Shown here piece by piece: positions 49,584 through 50,861 of a DNA stretch of 50,861 bases (the stretch's first letter is position 1; each line of letters starts with the position of its first letter). The notes under the pieces were generated by a model that was not told the DNA's origin, searched no databases, and was given only the letters and a program-made list of their open reading frames with translations. This DNA is from Microcaldota archaeon (GTDB taxonomy: Archaea; Micrarchaeota; Micrarchaeia; Micrarchaeales; CABMGC01), in contig JASHTX010000036.1 in NCBI GenBank assembly GCA_030040335.1, forward strand, positions 1 through 50,861, given 5' to 3'. A program made the translations under genes and the position numbers.

Positions 49584-50771
49584 TCAGGTCTTGGACCTTT
49601 TCTGCAATAAGCAGAGCGTGCCACCGGCGATTATGAAGAAGAGAGGGCTTATTATCAAGCCGCAAACAGTCCCGATACAGACTATGAGTGCGATAACGGC
49701 GGTATTTCTGTATATCTTTGCACGCTGCCTTGCAACAGCATCGCCTTGCTTTGTGAGCCATACCCAGATTTTGACAGAGACCAAAGAGAGAAGGATTGTG
49801 CCTATCGTGAAGATCAGGGCATGCACATACTCAGGAACTTCAATTCCGGCAAGTAAAGATGAAGTCAGTGCCAAATAATTCAGATAGATATCGAAAGAGC
49901 CGATTCCTCCTTGCGAAGACGGAAGCACCAGCGGAAAGTTGCCTGAGAGAAGGTAAAGTATACCTCCGGAAAGCACGTACGATTGCGCCGAGCCGGAATT
50001 TGGTATTACCAGGTAGGTTGCGAAGATACCGAGGTGGCTGAAGAGCGGATAGAAGATGGGAGAAGTAAGATAGGAAACCCAGGAGATTACGGACACTACG
50101 GCAATGGGAGCCAGCAAGAAGTAGAGCGTTGAAGACCCGCCTATGCCCTGGTATGCCATAAGACTCGAGAAACTTCCGAAGAGGTCTTCGTAGAAATAGT
50201 AGCCGACAGCTATCAAAGCTATTGCAACCAGGAAAGGTATGAAGATGGAAAAGCCGCCAATGCTGCCTCCCGCGAAAATCGTCAGCAGGTATACGGCGAG
50301 CGTGTAAAGCGAAATGCAGAGCAGGAAGAGGTTTATACCAGATGTCAGACCATACCTGGTTGCGAGGTCCATCAGGTAGATCGTCGCGACCATCGCCACA
50401 AACAATAAGATCGAGAAGGGAACGGATGTGAACTCAAAGACATCAATTATGGTTACGAGCAGAGCCAGAACAATCGCTATGGCTATCTGCCACTTACGGA
50501 AGCTTGCCTCGGTGCCTTTCTTGCGGAGCCTGGTGAAGAAGAGTACGATCACACCGGCTGGGATCAAAAACAGGAGTATGGTTTCCTCGCCTTTCGAGGA
50601 ATACCAGATCGGCAGGCCCTCATAGGGGTTGGTCAAAAATAGAGAAAGCACGTTAAAGCAGAGCAATATCGCTATGAAGACTGCTGCAAAGATCACAGTG
50701 TACTTCTTCCTCTCAGAATTTGAGAGAGGCTTCCCAGGTTTTTCGAAAAAAGGGTCAAGCATCGATGCCAT
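49584..50771 (-). CDS. Divergent SecY-like translocase channel protein
   Basis: A 395-residue membrane protein with about ten helices. Likeness to archaeal SecY: RKKYTVIFAAVFIAILLCF (first helix after a basic start), ETILLFLIPAGVIVLFFTRL ('LGIGPxIxAxIIxQLL'), FRKWQIAIAIVLALLVTIIDVF ('FQxxQKxLAxxxxxxEA'), DLATRYGLTSGINLFL ('WGLGSGISLFI'), SYVLSGGILYLLSGNFPL and PEYVHALIFTIGTILLSLVSVKIWVWLT ('DPIHALIYxxFxxxxxxFFAxxWVE'). The usual plug region and large loops appear reduced, and the protein is 50-80 residues short. It lies outside the ribosomal protein operon where secY normally is. It may be a second SecY paralogue, or the only one relocated. It leads the dtdA operon. Confidence 0.72.
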   Translation of the reverse strand: MASMLDPFFEKPGKPLSNSERKKYTVIFAAVFIAILLCFNVLSLFLTNPYEGLPIWYSSKGEETILLFLIPAGVIVLFFTRLRKKGTEASFRKWQIAIAIVLALLVTIIDVFEFTSVPFSILLFVAMVATIYLMDLATRYGLTSGINLFLLCISLYTLAVYLLTIFAGGSIGGFSIFIPFLVAIALIAVGYYFYEDLFGSFSSLMAYQGIGGSSTLYFLLAPIAVVSVISWVSYLTSPIFYPLFSHLGIFATYLVIPNSGSAQSYVLSGGILYLLSGNFPLVLPSSQGGIGSFDIYLNYLALTSSLLAGIEVPEYVHALIFTIGTILLSLVSVKIWVWLTKQGDAVARQRAKIYRNTAVIALIVCIGTVCGLIISPLFFIIAGGTLCLLQKRSKT

Positions 50772-50792
50772 GCGTTCTTTGTGTCAGGATAA

Positions 50793-50802
50793 GAATTTAA
50801 GC
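50793..50802 (-). promoter_or_regulatory. TATA box for the SecY-like operon
   Basis: On the minus strand GCTTAAATTC lies 22-31 bp before the ATG at 50771, predicting a leaderless mRNA. A second, stronger AT-rich box (ATAATATATAAGC, about 50843-50859) is further upstream at the window edge and may drive a longer leader or another transcript. Confidence 0.45.
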
Positions 50803-50861
50803 GCTTCAGCTCGGGTCTTTCTCCTGGGCGAGCCAAGACGATAGCTTATATATTATTATCC

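Noticed and set aside
50803..50861. Small RNA gene at the right edge (GCTCG/CGAGC repeat and a strong AT-rich box)
   Set aside because: The stem is only 5 bp, no box C/D or tRNA-like pairing is found and the window ends there, so it cannot be supported.

Overview
The window reads as a compact archaeal chromosome segment. Archaeal markers include RNA polymerase with split A (A'/A'') and split B (B''/B') subunits plus subunit H, family B DNA polymerase, Kae1 and Bud32, SRP54, an Lsm protein, an RNase P Rpp21-type subunit, DTD2-type D-aminoacyl-tRNA deacylase, an archaeal TrpRS, a ribosomal protein eL41, an intron-containing tRNA and TATA-box promoters. Short genes, tight packing, cytochrome bd, NAD salvage, class II (B12) ribonucleotide reductase, class III signal peptides and Thr/Ser-rich surface proteins suggest a DPANN archaeon of the Micrarchaeota/ARMAN type, possibly acidophilic. 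That placement is my inference; no rRNA lies in the window.
Layout. 1-4.2 kb: a small Ig-like protein, a PRC-barrel protein, RNase HII and NrdJ. 4.2-8.3 kb: a pilin-like gene divergent from a cydA-cydB-7TM-hydrolase operon. 8.3-12.6 kb: polB-map operon and two small unknown genes. 12.6-16.4 kb: tRNA-Arg(UCG), then a transporter-NAMPT-NCS1 transporter cluster that looks like NAD precursor salvage. 16.4-18.3 kb: small membrane protein, LMW phosphatase, presenilin-type aspartyl protease. 18.3-21.8 kb: minus-strand heat-shock operon (winged-helix regulator, grpE, dnaK, short dnaJ) with a palindrome at its promoter. 21.8-23.6 kb: an unknown gene behind an 18-bp palindrome, tRNA-Ala(GGC), 5-FTHF cyclo-ligase, Lsm. 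23.6-30.8 kb: the RNA polymerase operon rpoH-B''-B'-A'-A''. 30.9-33.9 kb: trpS, a small membrane protein, kae1, bud32. 34-39.5 kb: an unknown 357-aa gene, eL41 (easily missed), a surface protein, cysS, a small unknown gene and srp54. 39.5-50.8 kb: mostly cell-surface and export functions: a secreted subtilase, tRNA-Ile(UAU) with an intron, a 1327-aa S-layer-like protein, an unknown gene, RNase P subunit, a DJ-1-like protein, and an apparent operon of a divergent SecY-like protein, DtdA and a membrane-anchored protein with an eqolisin-like domain.
Gene expression style. Two kinds of start coexist. Many first genes have a TATA box 20-35 bp before the start codon, so they are likely leaderless. 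Genes inside operons often carry GGTG or GGAGG just before the start. TTG starts are unusually common (rnhB, cydA, the 12.8-kb transporter, the presenilin homologue, rpoB', rpoH, eL41, the 35.4-kb surface protein).
How the genes work together. The window combines information processing, protein quality control (Hsp70 team, intramembrane protease, subtilase), respiration (bd oxidase) and salvage of cofactors that reduced archaea often cannot make. No CRISPR array, insertion sequence, integrase or prophage was seen.
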